NCBI RefSeq assembly: GCF_004340945.1
Contig: NZ_SLYD01000002.1
Location: forward strand, 62,001 to 126,000
Direction of reading: 5' to 3'
DNA length: 64,000 bases
Source of the DNA: Sphingomonas sp. PP-F2F-A104-K0414
GTDB lineage: Bacteria; Pseudomonadota; Alphaproteobacteria; Sphingomonadales; Sphingomonadaceae
A program made the position numbers and the translations under genes. Below, one piece after another: positions 44,888-54,692 of the stretch. The notes beneath the pieces are model-generated. The model saw nothing but the letters and a program-made list of their open reading frames with translations. It made no database searches and was not told where the DNA came from. Every line of letters begins with the position of its first letter. The stretch's first letter is position 1.

Positions 44888-46462
44888 TTACTCGGCGGCT
44901 TGCGCCAGCGGGGCCGGGTCCTTCCAGACCAGCACCGGCTTGCGTGCCGCGAGCGTCTCGTCGAGGCGCGCGCGGGGGGCGAAGTGCGGCGCGGTCTTGA
45001 GGCTGGGGTCGCCGGCCTTAGCGCGTTCGGCGACCGAGCGGAGCGCGGCGATGAACTGGTCTAGCGCCGCCTTCGATTCGGTCTCGGTCGGTTCGACCAG
45101 CATCGCACCGTGGACGACGAGCGGGAAATACATCGTCATCGGGTGGAAGCCCTCGTCGATCAGGCCCTTGGCGATGTCGATCGTCGAGAAGCCGGCGGCG
45201 AGACCCGAGTCCGAGAACAACGCCTCGTGCATGCACGGACCCGACGGGCCGAACGGTGCGTCGAGCGTGTCGTCGAGGCTGCGCAGGATGTAGTTCGCGT
45301 TGAGCACCGCGTCCTCGGATACCTGGCGCAGGCCGTCCGCGCCGTGGCTGAGGATGTAGGTCAGCGCGCGCGTGAACATGCCCATCTGGCCGTGGAACGC
45401 GACCATGCGGCCGAAGCTGCCGGCGTGATGTTCGCCTGCGGTTTCCTCCTCGACGAGGACGAACTGGCCGTCCTGGTTCTCGACGAACGGGAGCGGTGCG
45501 TAGGGCGTGAGTGCTTCGGAGAACACCACCGGACCGGAACCCGGACCGCCGCCGCCGTGGGGCGTGGAGAAGGTCTTGTGCAGGTTGATATGCATCGCAT
45601 CGATGCCGAGATCGCCCGGCCGGACGCGCCCGACGATCGCGTTGAAGTTCGCGCCGTCGCAATAGACGAAGCCGCCCGCCGCATGCACCGCGTCGGAGAT
45701 CTCGCGCATGTCGCGCTCGAACAGGCCGCACGTGTTGGGGTTGGTGATCATCACGCCAGCGACGTCGGGACCGAGCCGGGCCTTCAACGCGGCGGTGTCG
45801 ACGCGGCCTTCGGCGGTGGCGGGGATGTCCTCGACGCTATAGCCGGCGAAGGCTGCGGTGGCGGGGTTGGTGCCGTGTGCGCTCTCGGGGACGAGGATGA
45901 TTTTCCGCGCGCCTTCGCCCTTGGCTTCGAGTGCCGCGCGGATCGCGAGGATGCCGCAGAGTTCGCCGTGCGCGCCCGCCTTGGGGCTCATCGCGACCGA
46001 GGTCATGCCGGTGAGCGTGACGAGCCAGTGCGCGAGTTGGTGGATGACTTCGAGCGCGCCCTGCACCGTGTCGACCGGCTGGAGCGGGTGGACGTCGGAG
46101 AAGCCGGGCAGCCGCGCCATCTTCTCGTTGAGGCGCGGGTTGTGTTTCATCGTGCACGAGCCGAGCGGGAAGAAGCCAAGGTCGATGCCGTAGTTCTGGC
46201 GCGAGAGGCGGGTGTAGTGGCGGACGGTTTCGGGTTCGGAGAGACCTGGGAGGCCGATCGGCGCCTTGCGTGTCAGATCGCCGAGCATGTCGTGCGCGAC
46301 GTCGCCTTCGGCGAAGTCGACGCCCGTCGTCTTCGCGTCGCCGATCTCGAAGATCAGCGCTTCCTCCAGCATCAGCGCCTTGTTGCCGGTGACCGATGCC
46401 GGGACGCTGGTCGTGTTCGCCTCAGGGGAGGTCGGGCGCCAGCCGCTCTGGTTGATGCTCAT
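44888..46462 (-). CDS. gcvPB: Glycine dehydrogenase (decarboxylating) subunit 2
   Basis: 524 residues, the PLP-binding half of the split P-protein. The cofactor lysine is in [16 protein letters not shown]. Other family marks: '[20 protein letters not shown]' early and C-D-G-A-N-F-N-A before the lysine. It decarboxylates glycine and loads the aminomethyl group on the GcvH lipoyl arm. Start overlaps the gcvPA stop (ATGA), which secures 1:1 production of the two halves. The first 30 residues are a variable tail. Confidence 0.95.
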   Translation of the reverse strand: MSINQSGWRPTSPEANTTSVPASVTGNKALMLEEALIFEIGDAKTTGVDFAEGDVAHDMLGDLTRKAPIGLPGLSEPETVRHYTRLSRQNYGIDLGFFPLGSCTMKHNPRLNEKMARLPGFSDVHPLQPVDTVQGALEVIHQLAHWLVTLTGMTSVAMSPKAGAHGELCGILAIRAALEAKGEGARKIILVPESAHGTNPATAAFAGYSVEDIPATAEGRVDTAALKARLGPDVAGVMITNPNTCGLFERDMREISDAVHAAGGFVYCDGANFNAIVGRVRPGDLGIDAMHINLHKTFSTPHGGGGPGSGPVVFSEALTPYAPLPFVENQDGQFVLVEEETAGEHHAGSFGRMVAFHGQMGMFTRALTYILSHGADGLRQVSEDAVLNANYILRSLDDTLDAPFGPSGPCMHEALFSDSGLAAGFSTIDIAKGLIDEGFHPMTMYFPLVVHGAMLVEPTETESKAALDQFIAALRSVAERAKAGDPSLKTAPHFAPRARLDETLAARKPVLVWKDPAPLAQAAE

Positions 46463-47817
46463 GCCAGTATCTCCTCGAGTGCGGACGCGAGCGTTTCAAC
46501 GTCCTCCGCCGTGGTTGTCTCGGTCACCGCAACGACCAGTCCGTTAGCGAGGTCGTCATTGCCGGGATACAATCGGCCCAGCGAGACGCCCGCTAGGATG
46601 CCGCGGTCGGCCAGCGTGCGGACGACCGGGCGGGCTTCGACGGGGAGCTTCAGCGTGAATTCGTTGAAGAAGTGCGTGTTAAGCAATTCGACGCCGGGCA
46701 CCTTCGCCAGTCGACGTGCGGCATGAACCGCACCCGCGTGGTTCAGCCCTGCCAGGCGACGCAGGCCGGCTTCACCGAGCAGCGTCATGTGGATCGAGAA
46801 GGCCAGCGCGCAGAGGCCGGAGTTGGTGCAGATGTTCGACGTCGCCTTCTCGCGACGGATATGCTGCTCGCGGGTCGACAGCGTGAGGACGAAACCGCGG
46901 CGGCCGTCGGCGTCGACGGTCTCGCCGCAGAGGCGACCGGGCATCTGGCGGACGTATTTGTCCTTGCAGCCGAAGAGCCCGACATAAGGCCCGCCGAACT
47001 GCAGGCCGACGCCGAGCGACTGGCCTTCGCCGACGACGATGTCCGCATCCATCTCGCCGGGTGAGGTGATCGCGCCCAAGGCGACCGGCTCGGTGACGAC
47101 CGCGATCAGCAGCGCCTTCTTCGCGTGGCACGCGTCCGCGAGCGGGCGCAGGTCGGCGATGCGGCCGAGGATGTCGGGATACTGGACGACCACACACGAC
47201 GTATCGTCGTCGATCTTGGCGATCAGCTGGTCGAGGTCCATGTCGGCGACCAGTTCGGGGGCGGTCGTGTCGAGCACGTCGCCGGTGAACTTCGCCATCG
47301 TGTTCGCGACCGAGACGTAATGCGGGTGGAGGCCCGACGACAGGATCGCCTTGCCCCGCTTCGTGATGCGACGCGCCATCACGATCGCTTCCCAGCACGC
47401 GGTCGAGCCGTCGTACATCGAGGCGTTGGCGACGTCGGTACCGAGCAGCCGTGCGACCTGAGTCTGGAACTCGAACAGCATCTGCAGCGTGCCCTGCGCG
47501 ATTTCCGGCTGGTACGGCGTGTAGGCGGTGAGGAACTCGCCGCGCTGGATCAGGTGATCGACCGACGCGGGGACGTGATGCTTGTACGCGCCGCAGCCGA
47601 GGAAGAACGGCGCTTCGCCGGCGGTGAGGTTCTTCTTGGCGAGCGCGGACATGTGGCGTTCGACCGCCATTTCGGAGGCGTGCATCGGCAGGTCGCGGAC
47701 CGGGCCGTCGAGGCGCGCGGCTTCGGGCACGTCGACGAAGAGGTCGTCGATGGTCGAGGCGCCGATGACGGCGAGCATTTCCGCACGGTCGGCCTGGGTC
47801 AGGGGAAGGTAGCGCAT
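46459..47817 (-). CDS. gcvPA: Glycine dehydrogenase (decarboxylating) subunit 1
   Basis: 452 residues, the other half of the split P-protein; structurally similar to GcvPB but without the cofactor lysine. '[19 protein letters not shown]', [12 protein letters not shown] and '[20 protein letters not shown]' are diagnostic. It lies 120 bases after gcvH, a gap holding a family-A hairpin element, and overlaps gcvPB by four bases. Confidence 0.96.
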   Translation of the reverse strand: MRYLPLTQADRAEMLAVIGASTIDDLFVDVPEAARLDGPVRDLPMHASEMAVERHMSALAKKNLTAGEAPFFLGCGAYKHHVPASVDHLIQRGEFLTAYTPYQPEIAQGTLQMLFEFQTQVARLLGTDVANASMYDGSTACWEAIVMARRITKRGKAILSSGLHPHYVSVANTMAKFTGDVLDTTAPELVADMDLDQLIAKIDDDTSCVVVQYPDILGRIADLRPLADACHAKKALLIAVVTEPVALGAITSPGEMDADIVVGEGQSLGVGLQFGGPYVGLFGCKDKYVRQMPGRLCGETVDADGRRGFVLTLSTREQHIRREKATSNICTNSGLCALAFSIHMTLLGEAGLRRLAGLNHAGAVHAARRLAKVPGVELLNTHFFNEFTLKLPVEARPVVRTLADRGILAGVSLGRLYPGNDDLANGLVVAVTETTTAEDVETLASALEEILA

Positions 47818-47832
47818 GACGTTCCTTTAGAA

Positions 47833-47925
47833 CGTCACCCCAGCGAAAGCTGGGGTCTCAATCCGCGGGAGAAACGCTGGTGTCGACCCCGTGGAGGGAG
47901 ATCCCAGCTTTCGCTGGGATGACGG
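47833..47925. repeat. Paired inverted hairpin element, family A (copy 3)
   Basis: CGTCACCCCAGCGAAAGCTG opens and CCCAGCTTTCGCTGGGATGA closes the element, with about 45 bases between. It sits inside the glycine cleavage operon between gcvH and gcvPA, so it would be transcribed and could affect relative expression. Confidence 0.85.
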
Positions 47926-47937
47926 TTTATTTTGGGA

Positions 47938-48309
47938 TCAGAGCCCTTCGACGAAGGCTGCGTAGGCGGCTTCGTCCATCAGGCTGTCGAGTTCGCTCGG
48001 GTCGCTGAGCGTCAGCTTGAAGAACCAGCCCGCCGCTTCGGCGTCCGAGTTCACCAGGCTGGAATCGTCGGTCAGCGCAGCGTTGCCCTCGGTGACGGTG
48101 CCCGAGACCGGCGAATAGACGTCCGACGCGGCCTTGACCGACTCTACGACCGCGGCTTCGTCGCCCTTGCTCAACGTCTTGCCGGCTTCGGGGACATCGA
48201 CGAACACAACGTCGCCGAGCTGGCTCTGCGCGTATTCGGAGATGCCGACGGTGCCGACGTCACCATCGACATCGACCCATTCGTGATCCTGCGTGAAGTA
48301 ACGGCTCAT
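47938..48309 (-). CDS. gcvH: Glycine cleavage system H protein
   Basis: 123 residues. The lipoyl-attachment lysine is K59 in V-V-E-S-V-K-A, inside the classic hybrid-motif fold; G-W-F-F-K-L is the usual C-terminal mark. It carries the aminomethyl group from the P- to the T-protein. The ATG at 48309 starts one base after the gcvT stop. Confidence 0.97.
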   Translation of the reverse strand: MSRYFTQDHEWVDVDGDVGTVGISEYAQSQLGDVVFVDVPEAGKTLSKGDEAAVVESVKAASDVYSPVSGTVTEGNAALTDDSSLVNSDAEAAGWFFKLTLSDPSELDSLMDEAAYAAFVEGL

Positions 48310-48310
48310 A

Positions 48311-49558
48311 TCACTTGGCTCCTGCGCGGACGTAGCGGTGGGGAATGAAGGGCATCGCGGTGACGGTGGCGGTGTGGACCTTGCCGCGTTGCGCGATCTC
48401 GATGCGGGTGCCGGGCGTCGACAGCGCGAGCGGCACATAGGCCATCGCGATCGGCTTCCCGAGGGTGGGCGCGAAACCACCGCTGGTGAGGCGGCCGATC
48501 GTCGCGCCGGTGTCGTCGATCACCTCGGCGCCTTCGCGCGCGGGCTGGCGACCTTCGACGATCAGGCCGACGCGCTTGGTGGCGGGGCCGTGTTCGCGCT
48601 GAGTGAGGATACGCTCGGCACCGGGGAAGTCGGCGGCTTCGCGGCGACGCTTCGACAACGCGAACCCGAGGTCGGCCATGACCGGCGTGATCTCGGGATC
48701 GAGGTCGTGGCCGTAGAGCGGCAGGCCGGCTTCGAGACGTAGCGAATCGCGCGCGCCGAGGCCGATCGGCTTGATCTCCGGGAGCGCGAGCAAGGCGTCG
48801 GCGAAGGCTACGGCGTGGTCTGCGGGAAGCGAAATCTCGACGCCATCCTCGCCAGTGTAGCCCGAACGGCTGATCCAGAGCGGGACGTCGTTCCAGTGGA
48901 ACGCGCCGGCAGTCATGAACACAAGGCCGTCGATACCGGGGACGATCCGCGCGACTGCTTCGACCGCCTTGGGGCCCTGCACCGCGAGCAGCGCCTGGTC
49001 TTCGAGGATGTTGATCGTGACGTCGTCGGGCAGATGCTCGATCAGGTAGCTGATGTCGTCATACTTGGTCGCGCCATTGACGACGACGTAGAAGCTGCCG
49101 CTTGCGGTGGGCGACGGGTGGAGCGGGTCGTACGCCTCGGGCTCGACCTCGGCTGCGGAGAAGGGCGACGGCTGGTCGTCGGGGAGGCGCGTGGCCATCA
49201 GGTCGTCAAGGATGCCGCCGTCCTGCGCGAGCAGCAGCGAGTAGCGCATCTTGCCCTCGCCGAGCCCGGCGATATCGCCCGGCAGGACGGTTTCGAGCGC
49301 GTGCGCGACGCCTTCGCCGGAGAAGACGAGCTGGCCCATGTGGCTGACGTCGAACAGCCCCGCCGAGTCGCGCGTCCAGGTGTGTTCGGCCATGATGCCT
49401 TCATACTGGATCGGCATCTCGTAGCCGGCGAACTCGACCATCCGCGCGCCGTGCGCCCGGTGCCACGCGTCGAGCGGCAAAGGCAGAATCTCCGGCTCGA
49501 CGTAATCGTCGGCCTGGTCGATGATGCTGGCGTAATCGCGCAGTTCTGGGTCGCTCAT
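48311..49558 (-). CDS. gcvT: Glycine cleavage system T protein (aminomethyltransferase)
   Basis: 415 residues. Tetrahydrofolate-binding fold with '[15 protein letters not shown]', the '[12 protein letters not shown]' and '[19 protein letters not shown]' segments, and a C-terminal barrel with G-G-F-A-P-T-L. Two oddities: about 30 residues precede the normal start of the fold, and a Pro/Ser/Glu-rich insertion of about 25 residues lies between the T-R-L-P-D-D segment and F-Y-V-V-V-N-G-A-T. It transfers the aminomethyl carbon to tetrahydrofolate. ATG 49558 is chosen; the frame extends further but loses family resemblance. Confidence 0.95.
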   Translation of the reverse strand: MSDPELRDYASIIDQADDYVEPEILPLPLDAWHRAHGARMVEFAGYEMPIQYEGIMAEHTWTRDSAGLFDVSHMGQLVFSGEGVAHALETVLPGDIAGLGEGKMRYSLLLAQDGGILDDLMATRLPDDQPSPFSAAEVEPEAYDPLHPSPTASGSFYVVVNGATKYDDISYLIEHLPDDVTINILEDQALLAVQGPKAVEAVARIVPGIDGLVFMTAGAFHWNDVPLWISRSGYTGEDGVEISLPADHAVAFADALLALPEIKPIGLGARDSLRLEAGLPLYGHDLDPEITPVMADLGFALSKRRREAADFPGAERILTQREHGPATKRVGLIVEGRQPAREGAEVIDDTGATIGRLTSGGFAPTLGKPIAMAYVPLALSTPGTRIEIAQRGKVHTATVTAMPFIPHRYVRAGAK

Positions 49559-49606
49559 GGTCGTCTCCGTCGAAGGGGCGCGCGGCACCAATGGGTGCAA
49601 CGATCC

Positions 49607-49808
49607 GAACCCCCTCTGTCACGGGACCTGAGAGCTTTCGCGCCGGACTTGTCCAGCGCTTACCCCTTCGGTGGCCCTCGACTCACGTCAGGACGCTTTC
49701 CAGAGTGTCGATCAGCCCCGCGCGGTCTCTGGTGCCTGAGAGATTCCGGGGTGGTTGCTCCTTCGGCGGTTCCATCAGCCCTCAAAGGACCGGAAACGCT
49801 CTCCCGCG
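49607..49808 (-). ncRNA. Tandem glycine riboswitch
   Basis: Two consecutive aptamers in the leader of gcvT, read on the minus strand. The 5' one opens with GGGAGAG (about 49798-49805), then CCGCCGAAGGAGCAA, and closes with ATCTCTCAGGCACC. The 3' one has CACCGAAGGGGTAA and closes with GCTCTCAGGTCC, then GTGACAGAGGGGG at about 49610. GCCGAAGG- and CTCTCAGG-type cores are the glycine riboswitch hallmarks. It would turn on the gcvT-gcvH-gcvPA-gcvPB operon when glycine is abundant. Confidence 0.93.
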
Positions 49809-50046
49809 CAGTGCCATGCCGGTTGCCCGACATCGACGCCGCGAGTTGTGACGCGGCGCACAATCTTAGTCAATCGAGGGTTTGGGGGCGGGGGAAGATT
49901 TAGCGCGCATCGGCCATCGTTTCGTTGCCTCGGAACTAGCTCGGCATGACGGCGGGGCGGGCGTTTTGAGCCTCACTCCCCTCTCCCTTCCCACCGCAAG
50001 GGCGGCGGGCCCCTTCCCTCTCCCCGGCGGGGAGAGGGACAATGGC

Positions 50047-50685
50047 TTAGCGGGTGGCGTTGTACTTGAGCTGGTCGTCGGTGAGCTGGAAGCCCACCAG
50101 CGCCTCGAAGCTGGCGCGGAGGACGGCCTGACGGACTTCCGGCGTGCTCAGCGGATCGACGGCGGCGTCCTGATCGCCGGCCTTGCGCTTGCGGGTCAGC
50201 TTTTCGCGGACGTCGTCGGGTAGCGTTGCCGCCGAGCGCGCGACCGTTGCGGAAGCGGTCGCCGAGGCCGAGGCGAGTGCCTGACCGGCGTCGAAATGCA
50301 GCGCGACGCGGCCGATGCGCTTGGCGACGACGGCGGTGCCACCGCGGACTACCGTGATGAAGTATGGCAACGTCACGTCCCGCGCGCCTTCGGTGCGGTT
50401 GCGACGGGCGCGGATGTCGAAGGTGACGCTGGTGACGACCTGGTCGGTCGCATCGGCGCAGGTGGAGCGGACATTGGTCATCAGCGCGGCGACGTCGATC
50501 GCCGACTGGTCACGGCTGGTGGCGGGATTGAACAGCGTAATGTCGCCGGTCGCAGCAGGGATCGCGACAGGCGGGCAGACCGAGCGGACCGCGGAAATGC
50601 CGCCGGTCGCATCGACTTCGCCCTTGCCGGCGCACCCGGTCAGGAGGATCGCACACGCCGAAACGGCTAGGATAGGGGCTTTCAC
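50047..50685 (-). CDS. Lipoprotein of unknown function
   Basis: About 212 residues from GTG 50685, which gives a compact lipoprotein signal: K-A-P-I-L-A-V-S-A, then lipobox L-T-G-C. An ATG at 50727 would add 14 residues with an unfavourable acidic N-region. The mature part shows S-V-C-P-P-V-A-I-P near the start, an Arg-rich stretch (R-A-R-R-N-R-T-E-G) and an Ala/Ser/Thr-rich linker (A-S-A-S-A-T-A-S-A-T). No domain recognised. It is divergent from ispH with a 122-base gap and preceded by a hairpin-rich gap on the gcv side. Confidence 0.75.
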   Translation of the reverse strand: MKAPILAVSACAILLTGCAGKGEVDATGGISAVRSVCPPVAIPAATGDITLFNPATSRDQSAIDVAALMTNVRSTCADATDQVVTSVTFDIRARRNRTEGARDVTLPYFITVVRGGTAVVAKRIGRVALHFDAGQALASASATASATVARSAATLPDDVREKLTRKRKAGDQDAAVDPLSTPEVRQAVLRASFEALVGFQLTDDQLKYNATR

Positions 50686-50807
50686 GGCGACGCTTACCTT
50701 CTCGAACGAGCGAAAGGGCCACCGCATGTCGCAAGCGGCCCCTGTCGTGGCGCACCATAGGAACCGGCTATCGTCCAGGCAAGCAATCGCGTAGAGGCTG
50801 ACGCATC

Positions 50808-51764
50808 ATGAGCCCAATCGACAAGCCGCCGCTCGAACTGTTGATCGCAGCGCCCCGAGGTTTTTGCGCCGGCGTCGACCGCGCCATCCGGATCGTCGAA
50901 CTGGCGATCGAGAAGCATGGCGCGCCGGTCTATGTCCGCCACGAGATCGTCCACAACAAGTTCGTCGTCGACACCCTGAAGGCGCAGGGCGCGATCTTCG
51001 TCGAAGAGCTCGACGAGGTGCCCGATGGCGCGCCGGTGGTGTTCTCGGCGCATGGCGTGCCGAAATCGGTGCCGCTCGACGCGCAGAATCGCGGGCTCGA
51101 ATATCTCGATGCGACGTGCCCGCTGGTGTCGAAGGTGCATCGCCAGGCCGAGCGTCTGGTAGCGCAGGGCCGGCATATCGTGTTCATCGGCCATGCCGGG
51201 CATCCCGAGGTGATCGGCACATTCGGACAGGTGCCCGCGGGCGCGATGTCGCTGATCGAGACGGTCGAGGACGCCGAGGTATTCGCGCCCGCCGACCCGT
51301 CGAACCTCGCCTTCCTGACGCAGACGACGTTGTCGGTGGACGATACTGCTGCGGTGGTGGCGACGTTGCAGCGCCGCTTCCCGCAGATGTTGCCGCCCCG
51401 CGGCGAGGACATCTGCTACGCGACGTCGAACCGCCAGACCGCGGTGAAGGCGATCGCGCACAGCGTCGATGCGGTGCTGGTGATCGGCGCGCCGAACTCG
51501 TCCAACTCGGTGCGGCTGGTCGAGGTTGCCGAGCGCGAGGGTACGCCGGCGATGCTGATCCAGCGTGCGAGCGAGCTCGATTGGGACTTCCTCGCCGGCG
51601 TCGGCACGCTGGGGATCACCGCGGGCGCGTCCGCACCTGAATTGCTGGTGCGCGAACTCGTCGACCGGTTGTCGGAGCGCTACACGGTGTCCGAGCGCGA
51701 GGTCGAGACCAACCGCGAGACGATCGCGTTCAAGCTGCCCCGCGGGCTGGAGGCGGCCGCCTAG
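50808..51764 (+). CDS. ispH: 4-hydroxy-3-methylbut-2-enyl diphosphate reductase
   Basis: 318 residues, the last enzyme of the non-mevalonate isoprenoid pathway. The three iron-sulfur cysteines are in [16 protein letters not shown] and [10 protein letters not shown]. It makes isopentenyl and dimethylallyl diphosphate. First gene of ispH-thrB-rnhA; thrB starts one base after the stop. Confidence 0.97.
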   Translation: MSPIDKPPLELLIAAPRGFCAGVDRAIRIVELAIEKHGAPVYVRHEIVHNKFVVDTLKAQGAIFVEELDEVPDGAPVVFSAHGVPKSVPLDAQNRGLEYLDATCPLVSKVHRQAERLVAQGRHIVFIGHAGHPEVIGTFGQVPAGAMSLIETVEDAEVFAPADPSNLAFLTQTTLSVDDTAAVVATLQRRFPQMLPPRGEDICYATSNRQTAVKAIAHSVDAVLVIGAPNSSNSVRLVEVAEREGTPAMLIQRASELDWDFLAGVGTLGITAGASAPELLVRELVDRLSERYTVSEREVETNRETIAFKLPRGLEAAA

Positions 51765-51765
51765 C

Positions 51766-52716
51766 ATGGCGGTCTACACGCAGGTTTCGGCGGAGGCGCT
51801 GGGCGCGTTCCTCGCCAAATTCGATCACGGCGAACTGGTCTCGGCCAAGGGCATCGCCGAGGGGGTCGAGAACAGCAACTACCTGGTCGATACGACAACC
51901 GGGCGGTTCATCCTGACGCTGTACGAAAAGCGCGTGTCGGCGGACGATCTGCCGTTCTTCATGGCGATGCTCGACCATCTCGCGGTCGACGGAAATCCGG
52001 TGCCGCGTGCGCTGCCCGATCGCAGCGGTGCGCTGATCCACGAGCTTTGCGGGCGGCCGGCGTGCCTGATCGAGTTCCTGACCGGGGTGTCGGTGTCGCA
52101 TCCGAGCGAAGCACAGGCATATGCAGCGGGCGCCGCGATGGGCGCGATGCACGTCAGCCTCGCCGGGTTCGATGGCGTGCGGCCGAACACGCTGGGGCCC
52201 GACGGGTGGCGTGCCTTGCTGGCGAAATGCGGCCGCGATCTGGATGCGATCGAGCCCGGGCTGTTCGATACAATTAGCACGGCAGCGGATGCGGTCGTCG
52301 CGGCCTGGCCCGCCGACTTGCCGCGCAGCGTCATCCATGCCGATCTGTTTCCCGACAATGTGCTGATGCTCGGCGACCGGGTGACGGGGCTGATCGACTT
52401 TTATTTCGCCTGCACCGATATCCGGGCCTACGATCTCGCGATCCTGCACAGCGCCTGGGCGTTCGATGCGCAGGGCGAAGGCTATGATGCGGGGGTCGGC
52501 AAGGCGCTGGTCGCGGGGTATGTCAGTCGGCATCCGCTAACCGATGCCGAACGTGCCGCGCTGCCGGTGCTGGCGCAGGGAGCGTGCCTTCGCTTCCTGG
52601 CGACGCGCGCATGGGATTGGCTCAATACGCCGGCGGATGCGCTGGTGACGCGCAAGGATCCGTTGGCGTATTGGCGGCGGTTCGAGGCGTATCGCAAGGA
52701 CGATCTGTTTGCATGA
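51766..52716 (+). CDS. thrB: Homoserine kinase (ThrB, choline-kinase-like fold)
   Basis: 316 residues. The APH/choline-kinase-type catalytic motifs are [10 protein letters not shown] and [11 protein letters not shown], which match the proteobacterial homoserine kinase group rather than the GHMP kinase of E. coli. The N-terminus '[10 protein letters not shown]' is also typical. It phosphorylates homoserine on the way to threonine. Start immediately follows ispH; stop overlaps rnhA (ATGA). Confidence 0.94.
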   Translation: MAVYTQVSAEALGAFLAKFDHGELVSAKGIAEGVENSNYLVDTTTGRFILTLYEKRVSADDLPFFMAMLDHLAVDGNPVPRALPDRSGALIHELCGRPACLIEFLTGVSVSHPSEAQAYAAGAAMGAMHVSLAGFDGVRPNTLGPDGWRALLAKCGRDLDAIEPGLFDTISTAADAVVAAWPADLPRSVIHADLFPDNVLMLGDRVTGLIDFYFACTDIRAYDLAILHSAWAFDAQGEGYDAGVGKALVAGYVSRHPLTDAERAALPVLAQGACLRFLATRAWDWLNTPADALVTRKDPLAYWRRFEAYRKDDLFA

Positions 52717-53177
52717 CTGACGACACCGACGTTTCCATCACCAAGGTCGAGATCTTCACCGACGGCGCCTGCAAGGGCAATCCGGGGCCCGGCGGCTGGG
52801 GCGCGGTGATCCGGATGGGCGCGCACGAGAAGGAATTGTCGGGCGGCGAGACGCCGACGACCAACAACCGGATGGAAATGACCGCGGCGATCGAGGCGCT
52901 CAACGCGCTGACTCGCCCGTGCGCGGTGACGCTGTACACCGACAGCAAATACGTGATGGATGGCCTGACCAAGTGGGTGAAGGGCTGGCAGCGCAATGGC
53001 TGGAAGACCGCCGACAAGAAGCCGGTGAAGAACGCCGAGCTGTGGCACGCGCTGCTCGCCGCGGTGGCGCGGCACAAGATCGAATGGCAATGGGTCAAGG
53101 GTCACGCGGGCCACCCGGAGAACGAGCGCGCGGACAAGCTGGCCAGCGACGCGGCGGTGGCGGCCGGGCGGCGCTAG
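52713..53177 (+). CDS. rnhA: Ribonuclease HI
   Basis: 154 residues. The acidic catalytic residues are in [29 protein letters not shown] and the late [14 protein letters not shown] carries the handle histidine. It removes RNA from RNA-DNA hybrids. Coupled to thrB by a four-base overlap. ATG 52713 is the start that fits the family; the frame's upstream part lies within thrB. Confidence 0.97.
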   Translation: MTDDTDVSITKVEIFTDGACKGNPGPGGWGAVIRMGAHEKELSGGETPTTNNRMEMTAAIEALNALTRPCAVTLYTDSKYVMDGLTKWVKGWQRNGWKTADKKPVKNAELWHALLAAVARHKIEWQWVKGHAGHPENERADKLASDAAVAAGRR

Positions 53178-53205
53178 GCCGGGCGACGCTAAGACCGGGC
53201 GTCTG

Positions 53206-53317
53206 TTACCCCACCCCGGCGAAGGCCGGGGCCCAAATGGGAAACGGCTCTGATTAAGGACGGCGTGTCGTTACGCCGACCTTTCCAATTGGGCCCCGGC
53301 CTTCGCCGGGGTGGTAA
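53206..53317. repeat. Paired inverted hairpin element, family C (copy 2)
   Basis: CACCCCGGCGAAGGCCGGGG with GCCCA on the left and TGGGCCCCGGCCTTCGCCGG with GGTGGTAA on the right form long mirror arms around about 50 bases. Close relative of the element at 20932-21039, again between convergent genes. Confidence 0.85.
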
Positions 53318-53390
53318 TTGCACACCTGTCGGCGGCGTTGCGCCAGGGTGACCGGACCATCAAAGCCGCCGCCATCCAGATGCCACCGCA

Positions 53391-53906
53391 TCACGCGCCG
53401 ATCATGTCGCCGAACTGCGTGTCCGCGCGGACCGCGTCCTGCCAGGACGGGTCTCGGTTCATCGTCAGGTTGATGATGACGATGCCGGCATGCGGCGGCC
53501 GGGCCGGGCGCGGCAGGCGGATCACGCGGCGGCCCGAGCGATAGGCGGCCAACGTCGTATCCTTCGCGCGGCGCGCCGCGTCGCTGGCGTGCCAGCCAAC
53601 CACCGCAAGCGCGACCTGCGCCGCGTCGCTGACGGCGGTGGCGGATTGCTGGCCGCGCTCGCGCATCCGGCGCAAGGACTGGCGTACCCATGACGGCTGA
53701 TCGAAGGCCGACACATCCGCCGAGCGCCACGCCACGCGCAACCCCTCGGGCACGCCGGTCCAGCTATCGCCCGCCGAACCGACCACCGACGGCGCGGAGC
53801 GGATCAGATCGTGCCGGCAGCGCTGGCAGCGACTGAACAGAAACCCCTGATTTTCCAGCACCAGCGGCGCGGCGACGTGCCCCGAGGCGTGACAGAGCAG
53901 GTTCAT
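53391..53906 (-). CDS. Zinc-ribbon-like protein paired with a MraZ-like gene
   Basis: 171 residues. The first 35 residues hold C-H-A-S-G-H and later C-Q-R-C-R-H-D, a spacing that could form a small zinc site. The middle is Arg-rich helix, and the C-terminal third has 'PPHAGIVIINLTMNRDPSW'. No known family recognised. The ATG at 53906 has a nearly ideal ribosome site (AAGGAGGA) seven bases away, so it is translated well. It overlaps the 3' end of the MraZ-like reading frame by 143 bases in another frame. Confidence 0.7.
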   Translation of the reverse strand: MNLLCHASGHVAAPLVLENQGFLFSRCQRCRHDLIRSAPSVVGSAGDSWTGVPEGLRVAWRSADVSAFDQPSWVRQSLRRMRERGQQSATAVSDAAQVALAVVGWHASDAARRAKDTTLAAYRSGRRVIRLPRPARPPHAGIVIINLTMNRDPSWQDAVRADTQFGDMIGA

Positions 53907-54366
53907 GATGGTCCTCCTTGATGATCGACGTGTTGAGATGCAGCGCGGCGAGGACGATCAGATCCCCCGGCCCCTGTTCGAGTACCTGATCGAGATTCCA
54001 GACTTCGAAATGACGGCCCATGCCGACCAGCAACGCGCGCTGTTGCACCCCGCGGCGGGCCCGCATCCACGATGCGATGCGGAGCCGGCCCTTGCCGTCC
54101 ATCTGCGCGGGCGCGACGAAGCCCAGCCGCCGCCGAAGCACCGTATCGCGCGCACCCCCCTCCCAGTTTCGCGCAACGTCGCCACGATGATCGTCGACGC
54201 TCGCGCGATCATAGACCAGCAGGCAAGGATCTTCGGCATGAAGACCGACGAACAAATCGTCCCGTACGCCCCTGGATTGGATCGTGACGCAGAATTGATC
54301 GGGAAGAACCAGATCGCCCCGTGCGCTTATCGTAGATACCGCGCTTCCAACGAAGATATTGTCCAT
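53764..54366 (-). CDS. MraZ-like AbrB-fold protein away from the division cluster
   Basis: 200 residues. Two swapped-hairpin AbrB-like halves are visible: the first with 'GSAVSTISARGDLVLPDQF' and then E-D-P-C-L-L-V-Y-D-R, the second with 'FVAPAQMDGKGRLRIASWMR' and ending 'ALLVGMGRHFEVWNLDQVL'. These match MraZ, but mraZ normally heads the mraW-ftsI cluster, and none of that is nearby. The last ~48 residues overlap the zinc-ribbon-like gene out of frame and look unlike MraZ, so the true end may differ. ATG 54366 is used; TTG 54372 is another possibility. Confidence 0.7.
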   Translation of the reverse strand: MDNIFVGSAVSTISARGDLVLPDQFCVTIQSRGVRDDLFVGLHAEDPCLLVYDRASVDDHRGDVARNWEGGARDTVLRRRLGFVAPAQMDGKGRLRIASWMRARRGVQQRALLVGMGRHFEVWNLDQVLEQGPGDLIVLAALHLNTSIIKEDHHEPALSRLGARRRAAGAGKSGVSVQSLPALPARSDPLRAVGGRFGGR

Positions 54367-54372
54367 CCGCAA

Positions 54373-54692
54373 CTACACCACTGCCAAGTGACCGGACCGG
54401 CGAAGCACATCTGTTTAATATCACATCGTGACATCATCGGATGCTTGTTCGTCCCGCCACTCATGGCGCGTTAACCATAGCAGGGAATTAACATTTTTTT
54501 AGTTTTACTCAAGAAACCGATTCTGTTGATTTTCGTCCGAAAATTTCGGAATTTTATTCAATAGATCCCCGGATTTGCTTATCACAATGGTAAGCGAATT
54601 TTTTCGCGACGGATCGTTTTCACGGCGGTGAAATCAGTTTGCGCCGTCGCGACTCGCGATTTCGAGGCTTAAACTTCGCGACGCGTCGCCTA
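54373..54692. promoter_or_regulatory. AT-rich upstream region of the MraZ-like gene
   Basis: 320 bases, of which 54480-54620 are strikingly AT-rich for this genome. It contains a perfect palindrome TCCGAAAATTTCGGA (54536-54550), runs such as ACATTTTTTT, and GCTTATCACAATGGTAAGC-like dyad near 54570-54590. It lies upstream of the MraZ-like gene and just past the end of the FAD oxidoreductase gene. Probably a promoter with operator sites, and the hairpins may end the oxidoreductase transcript; no gene is seen. Confidence 0.5.
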
